Assembly (NCBI RefSeq): GCF_001866005.1
Contig: NZ_MLQR01000029.1
Span: forward strand, 338,044 to 391,788
From: Anaerobacillus alkalilacustris
Lineage (GTDB): Bacteria; Bacillota; Bacilli; Bacillales; Anaerobacillaceae
Direction of reading: 5' to 3'
DNA: 53,745 nt
A program made the position numbers and the translations under genes. Within the stretch, counting starts at the first letter, position 1; every line of letters starts with the position of its first letter. Under the pieces are notes generated by a model. The model was not told the DNA's origin and made no database searches. It saw only the letters and a list, made by a program, of their open reading frames with translations. Below, one piece after another: positions 45,426 to 53,745 of the stretch.

Positions 45426-47093
45426 ATGAAACAAGTGAAAAATAATCAAACAGCTATATTCGCTCTAGGTGGTCTCGGTGAGATCGGAAAAAACACATAC
45501 GGTGTACAGTTTCAAGATGAAATCATCTTAATAGATGCAGGAATAAAATTTCCAGAAGATGAATTACTAGGAATAGATTACGTCATTCCAGATTACACTT
45601 ATTTAGTGAAAAACGTAGATAGAATTAAAGGGTTATTCATTACGCACGGTCATGAAGATCACATTGGAGGGATTCCTTACCTATTAAGGGAAATCAACAT
45701 CCCAGTATATGGCGGGAAACTCGCTTTAGGGTTACTTAAAGGGAAATTAGAAGAGCACGGTTTACTTCGAAAAACGAAAATGATTGAAATCCAAGAAGAC
45801 GATGTCATTAAGTTCCAAAAGACGTCTGTCACATTCTTTAGAACAACTCACAGTATTCCAGATTCATATGGTATAGTTGTCAAAACACCTCCAGGAAACA
45901 TCGTTCATACTGGAGACTTTAAATTTGATTTCACCCCAGTCGGTGAACCAGCTAACCTAACAAAAATGGCTCTATTAGGACAAGAAGGAGTACTATGCCT
46001 CTTATCCGACAGTACAAATAGCGAAGTGCCTGGCTTTACAATGTCAGAAAGAAAAGTCGGAGAAAGCATTGACTCAATTTTTCGCAAAGTAGAAGGTCGA
46101 GTGATTTTCGCAACTTTTGCATCAAATATCCACCGACTTCAACAGGTAGTGGAATCTGCGGTAGCAAACAAACGAAAAATTGCTGTTTTCGGAAGAAGTA
46201 TGGAAAATGCTATTAACATCGGACAAGATTTAGGTTATATTACTGCTCCAAAAGGTACATTTATCGACCATAGTCAACTCAATAAACTACCAACAAACGA
46301 AGTAACAATATTATGTACCGGAAGTCAGGGAGAACCAATGGCTGCATTATCAAGAATTGCTTTTGGAACTCACAGACAAATTCAAATTATACCAGGAGAT
46401 ACTGTAGTCTTTTCTTCTTCACCAATTCCAGGAAATACATTAAGTGTAAGTAAAACAATAAATCAATTATATCGTGCAGGTGCTGAGGTCATTCACGGAT
46501 CATTAAGCGATATCCATACTTCAGGTCACGGTGGTCAAGAGGAACAAAAACTTATGCTACGCTTAATGAAGCCGAAATACTTTTTCCCAATACACGGCGA
46601 GTACCGCATGCTAAAAATGCACGTAAAACTTGCTGTTGATTGTGATATTCCAGAAGAAAATTGTTTTGTGATGGATAACGGCGAAGTCTTGGCTGTAAGT
46701 GAAAATGAAGCTGCTATCGCTGGTAAAATACCGTCCGGTTCTGTATATGTTGACGGCAATGGTATTGGCGATATCGGAAACATCGTTTTACGAGACCGAA
46801 GAATATTATCTGAAGAAGGTTTAGTTGTCGTTGTTGTTAGTCTTAATATGAAAGAATTTAAAGTAACTGCAGGACCTGACATCATTTCAAGAGGTTTTGT
46901 ATATATGCGCGAATCAGGTGACTTAATAAATGATGCTCAAACACTCTTAGCTAAACATTTACAAGCCATTATGGACCGCAAAACGACTCAATGGTCTGAA
47001 ATCAAAAATGAAATCACGGACATTTTAGGACCATTTTTATACGAAAAAACAAAACGTAAACCAATGATCCTACCTATTATCATGGAAGTTTAA
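45426..47093 (+). CDS. rnjA: Ribonuclease J1
   Basis: A 555-residue metallo-beta-lactamase/beta-CASP ribonuclease with endonuclease and 5'-3' exonuclease activity, central to mRNA turnover and 16S maturation in Firmicutes. Zinc motif HGHEDH (residues 74-79), [28 protein letters not shown] and the C-terminal PGDT...[10 protein letters not shown] of the beta-CASP domain are intact. Length is normal. ATG after GTGGAGA, coupled to rpoY. A hairpin terminator follows. Confidence 0.98.
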   Translation: MKQVKNNQTAIFALGGLGEIGKNTYGVQFQDEIILIDAGIKFPEDELLGIDYVIPDYTYLVKNVDRIKGLFITHGHEDHIGGIPYLLREINIPVYGGKLALGLLKGKLEEHGLLRKTKMIEIQEDDVIKFQKTSVTFFRTTHSIPDSYGIVVKTPPGNIVHTGDFKFDFTPVGEPANLTKMALLGQEGVLCLLSDSTNSEVPGFTMSERKVGESIDSIFRKVEGRVIFATFASNIHRLQQVVESAVANKRKIAVFGRSMENAINIGQDLGYITAPKGTFIDHSQLNKLPTNEVTILCTGSQGEPMAALSRIAFGTHRQIQIIPGDTVVFSSSPIPGNTLSVSKTINQLYRAGAEVIHGSLSDIHTSGHGGQEEQKLMLRLMKPKYFFPIHGEYRMLKMHVKLAVDCDIPEENCFVMDNGEVLAVSENEAAIAGKIPSGSVYVDGNGIGDIGNIVLRDRRILSEEGLVVVVVSLNMKEFKVTAGPDIISRGFVYMRESGDLINDAQTLLAKHLQAIMDRKTTQWSEIKNEITDILGPFLYEKTKRKPMILPIIMEV

Positions 47094-47110
47094 TAAAATT
47101 TTTTTAATAC

Positions 47111-47150
47111 AAAAGGTTGTCTTCATCAATGCGTTTGACGACAACCTTTT
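47111..47150 (+). terminator. Terminator of rnjA
   Basis: AAAAGGTTGTC and GACAACCTTTT pair (11 bases) around TTCATCAATGCGTTT. Confidence 0.88.
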
Positions 47151-47184
47151 ATATATCCAAAAATCAGTTTACTAAAATCCCTTC

Positions 47185-47826
47185 TCATTCGTTATCAAAC
47201 AAAGCATTTTCCAATTTATTAATGTAAACTACCGCACCAATGACATAAACAATATCACCTGATTGGATTTTATCAGTTCCATGAGGCGATACGTTTGTTA
47301 CTCCTTCCCTCTTAATAGCCATAATATTAACTCCATACTTAGCGCGGATATTTAACTCAACTAAAGATTTGTTGCTCATCTTCCCTCCAGCAATTAAGTC
47401 AACAATACCATAATTTTTAGACAGCTCTAAATAGTACAATACGTTTTTCGAAACAATATTGTAAGCAAGCAATTCATACTCCCATATCCCTTTCCGGGTG
47501 AACAACCTTATGTGCCGCTATTTTATTTAACACTTTTTCACGGTAGTCATTCTGGGCTTTTACTGTAATATGTTTAACACCAAATTCGTCTAAGATTAGG
47601 ATAGTTTAGTTACTAGCTTGAATATTGTCACCGATAGCAACAAATCGGGTACCAAGAGAGCGCAGAGTACTTTCCATCTGTACTAACTATCAGACACTAC
47701 AGCATGTGTAACGACTGAACAAAATTTAGATATTTTATTTTCGTCTTTATCAATTGCAAGAACTTCCATTCCTTTCCCGCTTAATGATTTACAAATACTA
47801 CCTAAACCAATACTGTAAATTACTTT
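47185..47826 (-). pseudogene. ktrC: ktrC, K+ uptake regulatory (RCK) subunit, degraded
   Basis: A 321-base open C-terminal frame (47185-47505) encodes the RCK_C half (ELNIRAKYGVNIMAIKREGV). Upstream, translation in shifting frames recovers the RCK_N half: SIGLGSICKSLSGKGMEVLA, VAIGDNIQAS, ITVKAQNDYREKVLNKI and VVHPERDM. Lesions include no start codon, loss of four residues in the GxGxxG nucleotide motif, an in-frame TAG at 47683-47685 with a frameshift, a TAA at 47606-47608, and a TGA at 47474-47476 with a frameshift. The 5' side abuts a family A repeat. Intact KtrC gates the K+ channels KtrB/KtrD with ATP/ADP and c-di-AMP. Position downstream of rnjA is the normal ktrC site. Confidence 0.9.
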
Positions 47827-47854
47827 TCTACTATTTAAACAATCTTAATCTAAT

Positions 47855-48112
47855 AAAAAAGTGCAAGCGCCTTGGTCACGAGCAGCTGCTCCTGAGTCAC
47901 TCCGTTTGCTCAAGAGCAATTGTTTTTCGTGCGACGAGTAACCGCAGGAGCAATTGTTTTTCGTGCGACGAGTAACCGCAGGAGCAAAGCTGCATGAAGC
48001 TAATCGACGAAGGATTACAAGCAGTAATTGAAGTCTGTTGCTTGACTGAAGTGACCGAGCTTCTAGGCTGCTTGCGCTAGACAGTTTCCAAGTTAGAAAT
48101 TTATAAATGCTG
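47855..48112 (+). repeat. Family A intergenic repeat, copy 10 with internal tandem duplication
   Basis: Starts AAAAAAGTGCAAGCGCCTTG and ends GCTTGCGCTAGACAGTTTCC with the AT-rich tail. A 34-base module (GAGCAATTGTTTTTCGTGCG, then ACGAGTAACCGCAG) is duplicated exactly at 47914-47947 and 47948-47981. Confidence 0.92.
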
Positions 48113-48162
48113 ATACTGTAAAAAAGAGAGGATTAAATTAACTAGACAAAAATGGTTGTCAT

Positions 48163-48190
48163 TCTAGAAAAGCGTAAGTGCCTCGACTAT
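48163..48190 (+). repeat. Family A repeat, 5'-end fragment
   Basis: CTAGAAAAGCGTAAGTGCCT resembles the left end of family A only. The rest of the gap to 48330 holds no gene I can support. Confidence 0.55.
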
Positions 48191-48339
48191 TTACACACCA
48201 TTAATTAAAGCTAGCTCATTACCTACATTTAATGGAACTAAGTCAGCTCGAGCTAAAATCGTTGGAACTAATCTTACAAAAATAAAATTTTATACTCTGA
48301 TCTTCTAAACTAGTATTCTAATTTCACCTATACAAAAGG

Positions 48340-48372
48340 AACACCGTAACAGGATGACGGCGTTCTTCAAAG
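48340..48372 (-). terminator. Probable terminator of ykuV
   Basis: GGAACACCGT and ACGGCGTTC pair imperfectly (one C/A mismatch region) downstream of the ykuV stop. Confidence 0.45.
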
Positions 48373-48399
48373 TAAGTGTGTATATGTTTTATAAGTTAA

Positions 48400-48849
48400 T
48401 TATTCTTCTTTGATTCCTAATACACGATTAACACGTTTCGTGAGCATTTTCATGCCCCCACCACCAGCTTGGTAATGTCGTAACTGCCCTTCACTATCAA
48501 ATACATAATAAGCAGGAACATATTTGTTTTCAAAGGCATCTGTTAACTTATGTGTGTTATCAATATAAATTGGTTGTGTTATTTCATGTTCCTTGGCAAC
48601 CTGAATAATTTCTTCAATATTAAGGTCCTTCTCACTGCGGGGCATATGTACGGCTATGACATTCAGTTGATCTTTATATTTATCTCGAAATTCATTAACA
48701 TTCGGCATCGCATCTTTACATAGTTTACAACTAATCGACCAAAAGTGAAATAATGTTGGTTTTTCTCCAACTAGATCTTCTCTTGTTACCTCCCTATTTA
48801 GCCACTGAGTTGCACCATTAAGTTCTGGCATCGACGCTCTTAATTTCAT
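48400..48849 (-). CDS. ykuV: Thioredoxin-like protein YkuV
   Basis: A 149-residue cytosolic thioredoxin-fold protein. Redox motif C-K-L-C in FHFWSISCKLCKDAMPNVNE (about Cys36 and Cys39), cis-Pro in NKYVPAYYVFDSEG, and a C-terminal GGGMKMLTKRVNRVLG. YkuV of B. subtilis is a thiol-disulfide oxidoreductase. ATG after AAGGAGG. It lies beside the peroxiredoxin, a natural redox partner, but a terminator separates them. Confidence 0.92.
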   Translation of the reverse strand: MKLRASMPELNGATQWLNREVTREDLVGEKPTLFHFWSISCKLCKDAMPNVNEFRDKYKDQLNVIAVHMPRSEKDLNIEEIIQVAKEHEITQPIYIDNTHKLTDAFENKYVPAYYVFDSEGQLRHYQAGGGGMKMLTKRVNRVLGIKEE

Positions 48850-48890
48850 TTTTATGTCCTCCTTATGTAACTCGTAGGTTTAAACCGTTT

Positions 48891-48930
48891 AATAAAAGGC
48901 CTAACAAAAATGCTAGACCTTTTTATTATA
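48891..48930 (-). terminator. Terminator of the peroxiredoxin gene
   Basis: AATAAAAGGCCTA and TAGACCTTTTTATT pair around ACAAAAATGC. Confidence 0.8.
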
Positions 48931-48953
48931 CAATCTCCTATAGTTAACAACAA

Positions 48954-49499
48954 TTATAATGTTTCTTGACCCGGCTTCCAGTTAGCCGGACATAGACCTC
49001 CAGTTTGAAGAGCTTGAAGGACACGTAATGTTTCGTCCACATCACGACCAATATTATTATGGTTAACAACTGAATACATTAATTCACCCTCTGGGCTGAT
49101 AATAAATAAACCACGAAGCGCGATACCAGCATCTTCAATTAATACACCGTAATCTCTAGAAATAGCGTGATTAGTATCAGCTGCTAAGGGGTATTTTAAT
49201 TTACCTAAGCCATTAGCCGTTCGGTCTGTGTTAATCCAAGCTAAATGTGTATGAATTGTGTCTGTAGAAACTCCAATTACTTCAGCATCTATGTCTTCAA
49301 ACTCATCATAACGATCACTCAAAGCTGTAATTTCAGTTGGACAAACAAAAGTAAAATCCATTGGATAGAAGAAAAGAACTGTCCATTTGTCATTTTTCAT
49401 ATTTTCTTCTAAGCTTACTTTTCCAAACTCTTTATTAGGCATTACTGCTTCCATTTCAAATCTAGGCGCTTGCTTAGCTACCATTCTTTTATCACTCAT
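48954..49499 (-). CDS. ykuU: 2-Cys peroxiredoxin (AhpC/Tsa family, YkuU)
   Basis: A 181-residue typical 2-Cys peroxiredoxin: peroxidatic Cys53 in DFTFVCPTEITAL and resolving Cys170 in GGLCPANWKPG, plus the conserved DTIHTHLAWINTDR and AADTNHAISRDYGV. It reduces peroxides, recycled by a thioredoxin-type partner, perhaps YkuV next door. ATG after TAGGAGG. It is divergent from the MscS gene, and a PerR-like sequence lies upstream. Confidence 0.95.
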   Translation of the reverse strand: MSDKRMVAKQAPRFEMEAVMPNKEFGKVSLEENMKNDKWTVLFFYPMDFTFVCPTEITALSDRYDEFEDIDAEVIGVSTDTIHTHLAWINTDRTANGLGKLKYPLAADTNHAISRDYGVLIEDAGIALRGLFIISPEGELMYSVVNHNNIGRDVDETLRVLQALQTGGLCPANWKPGQETL

Positions 49500-49817
49500 A
49501 TGTAAAACCTCCTAAAATTATTAAGTCCTCGATGGGTTGTTGTATAACTATCATTATATATAAAAGTTATAAATACCCAGTAGTTATTTTATAATATTTT
49601 AAATTACTAAATTAATCCTTTACATCATAACACTAAAGATATTATAACCATATTTAGGTTAAATACACCAACCCTATACTTATATCGAAGAGTTAATTTT
49701 TCAATTTAAAAATAAGTTTGTTTATTTAAAGTATGTTAATAATTATGTTAGACTCTTCATTATGATTAGTTTTTTCCTGATACAGGAACAATAATTAGAA
49801 AAAAGGAGTTAGATAAA
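49500..49817. other. Divergent AT-rich region ykuU/ykuT
   Basis: Promoter region for both genes. On the minus strand TTATAACTTTTATAT (49572-49558) matches the PerR consensus at 11 of 14 fixed positions. No other feature is supported. Confidence 0.35.
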
Positions 49818-50654
49818 ATGGATTTTGAATGGATTATGCAATACGATTGGTCTGCTTTTATTTTGAACCTTACCATTATTTTGGTTCAATTAATAGCTAT
49901 CATCCTTGTATATTGGCTGGCAAAAAAAATAGGATCCGGATTAATAATCAAATCTTTTTCAAAATTACAAGAGCAACAGGGTATGCATCCAGGACGTACA
50001 AAAACATTAGAAAAGCTAACTATTAATGTTTTTACATACTTTCTAATTTTTATTTTAATTACTATTGTTATCGGCATTTTTGATTATGAAATTGCTCCTT
50101 TAATTGCCGGAGCTGGTATTATCGGGTTAGCAATTGGGTTTGGGGCGCAAGGTTTAGTTAGTGATGTAGTAACTGGTTTTTTCATTCTACTTGAAAAACA
50201 AATTGAAGTAGATGAATATGTATCTATGGCTGGGTTAGACGGTGTTGTCGAAGAGGTAGGTTTACGTACAACAAAACTTAGGGGATTTGACGGAACCTTA
50301 CACTTTATCCCCAATAGACAAATTGCTAATGTAAGTAATCATTCACGTGGCACTATGCGTGCGTTAGTTGATATTAGCATTTCATATGATGAAAATATCG
50401 ATAAAGCTATGGATGTGCTACAAAAATCCTGCGACGAAATCGCCAAACTAGACGAGACAATTAAAGAAGGTCCTAACGTTGTAGGGGTGCAAAGTTTAGG
50501 CGATTCTGATGTCGTGATTAGAATTATCGCAAAAACTGAAAATATGGCACAATGGGCTGTAGAAAGAAGATTGAGAAAAGCATTAAAAGAAACTCTCGAT
50601 CAACATGGTATAGAAATTCCATTCCCACATCAAGTATATATAGAAAAGAAATAA
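49818..50654 (+). CDS. ykuT: Small-conductance mechanosensitive channel (MscS family)
   Basis: A 278-residue channel: three hydrophobic N-terminal segments (about 12-35, 66-85, 90-120) with the pore-lining TM3 sequence AGAGIIGLAIGFGAQGLVSD, then the cytosolic beta and alpha/beta domains (EKQIEVDEYVSMAGLDGVVE, TTKLRGFDGTLHFIPNRQIA). MscS channels open on membrane tension to release solutes during hypoosmotic shock. ATG after AAAAGGAG. The position beside ykuS and ykuU matches ykuT of B. subtilis. Confidence 0.93.
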   Translation: MDFEWIMQYDWSAFILNLTIILVQLIAIILVYWLAKKIGSGLIIKSFSKLQEQQGMHPGRTKTLEKLTINVFTYFLIFILITIVIGIFDYEIAPLIAGAGIIGLAIGFGAQGLVSDVVTGFFILLEKQIEVDEYVSMAGLDGVVEEVGLRTTKLRGFDGTLHFIPNRQIANVSNHSRGTMRALVDISISYDENIDKAMDVLQKSCDEIAKLDETIKEGPNVVGVQSLGDSDVVIRIIAKTENMAQWAVERRLRKALKETLDQHGIEIPFPHQVYIEKK

Positions 50655-50717
50655 GGAATGACTTTAGAATGAACTACTGTGCAAGACTACAACAGTAGTT
50701 CTTCGTTTGTCATTCCT
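50652..50717. terminator. Terminator between ykuT and ykuS
   Basis: Nested stems: AAGGAATGAC/GTCATTCCTT outside and GAACTACTGT/ACAGTAGTTC inside. Confidence 0.75.
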
Positions 50718-50815
50718 TTCCTCTTATACTACTGTCACCATAGGTGCTAGTAATAATCAATACGGAGTACAACAATAAGTTTACACCAAATAAATACCTT
50801 CGTTTTCTTTACAAA

Positions 50816-51058
50816 TTAATGAAGCTTGCTTTCCACTTGCTGACAAACTTCGTCTGCACTTAACCCGTGGGCATTAATAACAGAACCTTGAGTAATTACA
50901 TTTTGAATACCCATCATATTTTGATCTTGTCCTGTGATTACGCAGCAATCACAACCTGCTGCATCGTTTTCTTGCTTTAATTGGATTACATCATATCCTT
51001 TTGCTTGTAACGCTTCTTGTACAGCTGTTAAAGATTGTTCAACTCCAATTTTCGGCAT
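50816..51058 (-). CDS. ykuS: UPF0180 family protein YkuS
   Basis: An 80-residue protein: [20 protein letters not shown], then the [20 protein letters not shown] segment with three near-adjacent cysteines, typical of UPF0180. Function unknown; the Cys cluster suggests metal or thiol chemistry. ATG after GGAGGAATAG. Conserved neighbour of ykuR. Confidence 0.93.
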   Translation of the reverse strand: MPKIGVEQSLTAVQEALQAKGYDVIQLKQENDAAGCDCCVITGQDQNMMGIQNVITQGSVINAHGLSADEVCQQVESKLH

Positions 51059-51149
51059 GAACTATTCCTCCTTCCAATTGTTCCATTAAAATAAGAGATA
51101 ATTTCTCTACATTGGTAATGTTTCCAAACAAATGGAAGATTATTCTGAT

Positions 51150-52268
51150 TTATACCGATTTTAAATAATCAACTAGTAAATCAATCGTAAATGGTATAGC
51201 ATCTTCATCTGGATTTAATAAACCTGAATGTAAACCATAATCCGAATTTACACCTAACCAAAACATGAATCCAGGAATTTCTTCAAGAAAATAGCCAAAA
51301 TCTTCACCTGTCATAGCTTCATTACATTCCACAAATTTCACGTTCGACTTCTTTTTCAAAAACGAAATAAACTTACCTGTAACTGCCTCATCATTGTATA
51401 CTTGGCAGTAATTCGACCCATAATCAATCGAAGCACTACATTCAAACCCTTGTTCTATCCCTTTTACTAAATTGCCAATTCGATCTTTAATTTTACCCAT
51501 TGAGTCTAAAGATAATGTCCTTATTGTCCCTTCTACTCTTGCCTTTTCAGCGATAATATTTTGTTTTGTACCTCCTGTAATTTTACCGATAGTAACAACT
51601 GCCGAATCAAGAGGGTCTATATTTCTTGAAACAATCGACTGTAATTGTGTTACAAAATAACTTGAGGCTACTACCATATCATTCGCTGTTTGCGGGTAAG
51701 CGGCATGTCCACCTTTGCCTACGAAATCAATAAACAGTTCTGAAGTATTAGCAAAAAGTAATCCCTTTCTAGTTGCTATCGTCCCCACCGGATACTCAGG
51801 TGCTATGTGTAGTGCAATAATCATATCTGGACGATTGGCTTTTAAATAATCACTATTAAGCATTGGCTGAGCTCCACCTGGCCCTTCTTCAGCAGGTTGA
51901 AAAATAAATAATAAAGTTTCCTTTGGCTGATTATTTGCAAAATGTGTTAGCACCCCTAAAGCGATACTCATATGAAAATCATGACCACAACCGTGCATTT
52001 TACCTTCGTGCTTGGATTTAAAAGACAGATTCGTTTCCTCTTCCATTGGTAAGCCATCAATATCAGCACGATAAGCGATAACTTTTGTAGGATCCGAACC
52101 CTGTACCTTAACAAAAATACCTGTTTTCCAGGTATCAATAGCTATAAATTGCTGCGGTAAACTTTTTATGTATGATAGAAGGTATTCTTGTGTTTTCCAC
52201 TCTTCAAAACCTAACTCAGGAATTTGGTGTAATTCCCTTCTTATGTCGATAAATTGAGAATAATTCAT
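51150..52268 (-). CDS. ykuR: N-acetyldiaminopimelate deacetylase
   Basis: A 372-residue M20 metallopeptidase-type amidohydrolase: [20 protein letters not shown], Asp-His metal motif [49 protein letters not shown] and the late [20 protein letters not shown]. It removes the acetyl group from N-acetyl-LL-diaminopimelate in the acetylase branch of lysine and peptidoglycan precursor synthesis. ATG after AAGAGGTAG. It lies 122 bases after dapH, giving the usual operon. Confidence 0.95.
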   Translation of the reverse strand: MNYSQFIDIRRELHQIPELGFEEWKTQEYLLSYIKSLPQQFIAIDTWKTGIFVKVQGSDPTKVIAYRADIDGLPMEEETNLSFKSKHEGKMHGCGHDFHMSIALGVLTHFANNQPKETLLFIFQPAEEGPGGAQPMLNSDYLKANRPDMIIALHIAPEYPVGTIATRKGLLFANTSELFIDFVGKGGHAAYPQTANDMVVASSYFVTQLQSIVSRNIDPLDSAVVTIGKITGGTKQNIIAEKARVEGTIRTLSLDSMGKIKDRIGNLVKGIEQGFECSASIDYGSNYCQVYNDEAVTGKFISFLKKKSNVKFVECNEAMTGEDFGYFLEEIPGFMFWLGVNSDYGLHSGLLNPDEDAIPFTIDLLVDYLKSV

Positions 52269-52349
52269 AATAACTACCTCTTTTTTTAAAGTTTAAAGTG
52301 CATTTGTTACAAGCTGTTATTCGTCTACTTCTCCTTAAAAGGTAAAGAA

Positions 52350-52381
52350 ATTGCCTACTGCCTAAAAAGGCTGTAGGCAAT
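52350..52381 (-). terminator. Hairpin between dapH and ykuR
   Basis: ATTGCCTAC(T)GCC and GGC(T)GTAGGCAAT pair around TAAAAA. On the minus strand it follows the dapH stop; no clear T tract, so partial termination or processing is possible. Confidence 0.6.
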
Positions 52382-52390
52382 GATATCATC

Positions 52391-53113
52391 TTAATTATCT
52401 TCGTTTAAGCGACGAAGCTCTTGCTTAATTTCAGTTTTCCCTTTTGTTTTTTCATCGATTTCTTTAATAACGCGTGCAGGCACGCCAGCTACAACCGTAT
52501 AAGGAGGAACATCCTCAGTAACGATAGCTCCTGCAGCAACTACCGCTCCCTTACCCACAGTAACTCCTTCAAGAATAACTGCATTAGCACCAACAACTAC
52601 GTCATCTTCTACAACAACCGGCTTAGCAGAAGGTGGTTCAATTACCCCAGCTAATACAGAACCAGCACCGATGTGACAGTTTTTACCTACTGTCGCTCTT
52701 CCACCTAATACTACGTTCATATCTATCATAGTTCCTTCACCAATTACAGAACCAATGTTAATAGAAGCCCCCATCATAATTACTGCATTATCACCAATTT
52801 CAACTTGATCACGGATTATAGCACCTGGCTCAATTCTTGCTTTAATATTTTTCATATCTAGTAAAGGAATTGCTGAATTACGACGATCATTTTCTACTAC
52901 AAAATCCTCAATTTTACCTTCATTTGCCTTTAGAGCAGCATCAATTTCTGCCCACTCACCAAATAAAGTTCCTGTATTACCATTGATAAATGTCTTTGTA
53001 GCTACACCAAAGTTAATACCTTCTAAATCACCCTTCACGTATACCTTTACAGGTGTAGACTTCACACTGTTTGAAATGAACGAAATAATTTCGTTTGCAT
53101 CCATCATTTTCAT
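52391..53113 (-). CDS. dapH: Tetrahydrodipicolinate N-acetyltransferase
   Basis: A 240-residue left-handed beta-helix acyltransferase. N-terminal domain [20 protein letters not shown], then hexapeptide repeats from about 90 ([60 protein letters not shown]) and the C-terminal [17 protein letters not shown]. It acetylates tetrahydrodipicolinate, the first step of the acetylase branch (YkuQ/DapH). ATG after TAGGAGGAAAAAGAG. Followed by ykuR for the deacetylation step. Confidence 0.97.
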   Translation of the reverse strand: MKMMDANEIISFISNSVKSTPVKVYVKGDLEGINFGVATKTFINGNTGTLFGEWAEIDAALKANEGKIEDFVVENDRRNSAIPLLDMKNIKARIEPGAIIRDQVEIGDNAVIMMGASINIGSVIGEGTMIDMNVVLGGRATVGKNCHIGAGSVLAGVIEPPSAKPVVVEDDVVVGANAVILEGVTVGKGAVVAAGAIVTEDVPPYTVVAGVPARVIKEIDEKTKGKTEIKQELRRLNEDN

Positions 53114-53339
53114 CTCTTTTTCCTCCTAAATCATATGTACTGTTTTTATTTAAAGATGCAATGAAAACTATGTATACTTTTCATACTAATTAGTACAACT
53201 AGCACAACATCAGTTATCTTATATTATCATCTATAAATATTTATACTTTATGTAAGTATAAAATAAATAAATCATATTTACTCTATCAAAAAGTTGATTG
53301 AGTGACAAGAAAAATCACTTGCATTATTATAGTTTTTCT

Positions 53340-53455
53340 TAGGTTTTTAAAAAAAAAACCATGTGTCGAAGAATAATGTGCATAATAACAAGTTATTATC
53401 ACCTAAAAACGCATGAATTTCAGAAAAAATCGAATCACATGTGTTTTTTTATTTA
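53340..53455. other. Large palindromic intergenic structure
   Basis: Outer arms AAAAAACCATGTG(TCGA) and (TCGA)ATCACATGTGTTTTTT pair, with an inner stem ATAATAAC/GTTATTAT. About 110 bases, with T tracts. The stretch 53114-53340 to its left is plain AT-rich promoter-side sequence. Confidence 0.5.
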
Positions 53456-53461
53456 TTAATC

Positions 53462-53510
53462 ATAAAGCTGAACTTCAATCAGTGGGGGGCCTTCATCCCA
53501 ATGTCATCAG
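53462..53510 (+). repeat. Family C repeat, copy 5 (first half)
   Basis: AAAGCTGAACTTCAATCAGT, then GGGGGGCCTTCATCCCAATG. Only the first half is present, and it ends 30 bases before the putative insertion-sequence end. Confidence 0.7.
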
Positions 53511-53541
53511 GCTAAGGATACAAATATTGGAATGTTACTTT

Positions 53542-53745
53542 GAGGCCACTGAAAAAGTGAATGTTTTTGAAAAACGAATGATTATAGGGGGGCAAAAATG
53601 TCGCCCTAACCCTCAAACGAGCCTTAGAAGCGATTCTAGAGGCTCGTTTTTTGAATATTATTTTTCAGATAAAAAAATTTGGACTTTTTCAGCAGTCCGT
53701 GTTACTTTCTGCTTCTTTTTTTGTAATGAGCTACTATCAAAGTCC
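53542..53745 (-). mobile_element. Probable end of an IS1182-type insertion sequence (runs off the right edge)
   Basis: On the minus strand the segment reads inwards to ACTTTTTCAGTGGCCTC (53558-53542), similar to the terminal inverted repeats of IS1182-family elements. It contains a terminator-like hairpin AACGAGCCT...AGGCTCGTTTTTT (53615-53652) and a short terminal frame (53658-53745). Most of the element lies outside the window. Confidence 0.5.
53658..53745 (-). CDS. Possible C-terminal end of a transposase (partial)
   Basis: A 28-codon tail of a minus-strand frame that enters from the right edge, ending KVTRTAEKVQIFLSEK and TAA at 53658-53660, followed at once by the hairpin at 53615-53652. 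Too short to classify; the transposase idea comes from the adjacent IS1182-like end. The ACTGCTGAAAAAGTCC within it echoes the terminal repeat. Confidence 0.35.
   Translation of the reverse strand, partial: DFDSSSLQKKKQKVTRTAEKVQIFLSEK

Noticed and set aside
47914..47981. Tandem 34-base units as a CRISPR array
   Set aside because: Only two directly adjacent units with no spacers, inside a dispersed repeat, and no cas genes nearby.

Overview
The window is a chromosomal segment of a low-GC, spore-forming Bacillaceae bacterium. The evidence is the gene content and order. Read from the right edge leftwards it follows the Bacillus subtilis ykuQ-ykuR-ykuS-ykuT-ykuU-ykuV, ktrC, rnjA-rpoY, def, ykyA, pdhABCD, slp, speA, yktA-yktB-ykzI-yktC, ylaF-typA-ylaI-ylaJ-ylaK-glsA-ylaN, pycA, ctaB and ylbB-ylbE backbone. 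Many start codons are GTG or TTG behind strong AGGAGG-type ribosome binding sites, and most genes lie on the minus strand. Acidic exported lipoproteins and an eroded cytochrome-oxidase locus would fit an alkaliphilic or oxygen-shy genus such as Anaerobacillus, but that is only a guess.

Layout. 1-3.3 kb: an XPB-type helicase, its overlapping partner gene (cut by the left edge) and a small membrane-anchored protein. 3.8-7.6 kb: ylbE, ylbD, ylbC, ylbB and a LysM-CAP protein. 7.7-10.9 kb: a long AlaX-type tRNA editing protein, an Asp23 protein and an AI-2E family permease. 11-13 kb: ctaM and ctaB only; ctaA and ctaCDEFG, which normally sit here, are missing. 13.6-17.1 kb: pyruvate carboxylase. 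17.7-25.5 kb: ylaN, glutaminase, ylaK (PIN-PhoH), ylaJ, a flavin-binding split-barrel protein, ylaI, typA, ylaF; ftsW is missing between pycA and ylaN. 26-31.2 kb: suhB-like phosphatase, ykzI, yktB, yktA, speA and a DUF3055 protein. 31.3-37.6 kb: the least syntenic block, with a GAF protein, M23 and polysaccharide-deacetylase lipoproteins, an aromatic-acid-exporter-like permease overlapping a BCCT transporter, and slp. 37.7-42.6 kb: pdhABCD. 43-47.1 kb: ykyA, def, a possible 25-residue gene, rpoY and rnjA. 47.2-47.8 kb: a ktrC pseudogene. 48.4-53.1 kb: thioredoxin-like protein, peroxiredoxin, MscS channel, ykuS, and the last steps of the acetylated diaminopimelate branch (ykuR, dapH). The right edge holds what looks like the end of an IS1182-type element.

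The genes are mainly housekeeping: pyruvate oxidation and anaplerosis, lysine/diaminopimelate synthesis, mRNA decay, translation quality control, cell-wall remodelling and osmotic balance. The unusual content is between the genes. Three families of structured intergenic repeats fill most of the long gaps: A (10 substantial copies plus three fragments or relics, all in the same orientation), B (three copies with compensatory hairpin changes) and C (five copies, some split into halves). They sit at places where conserved genes have been lost (ctaA, ctaC-G, ftsW, and the 5' end of ktrC). No complete defence system, prophage, CRISPR array, tRNA or rRNA gene was seen. The best candidates for something undescribed are the repeat families, the 25-residue ORF behind a palindrome, and the hairpin and motif array in the pdh operon.
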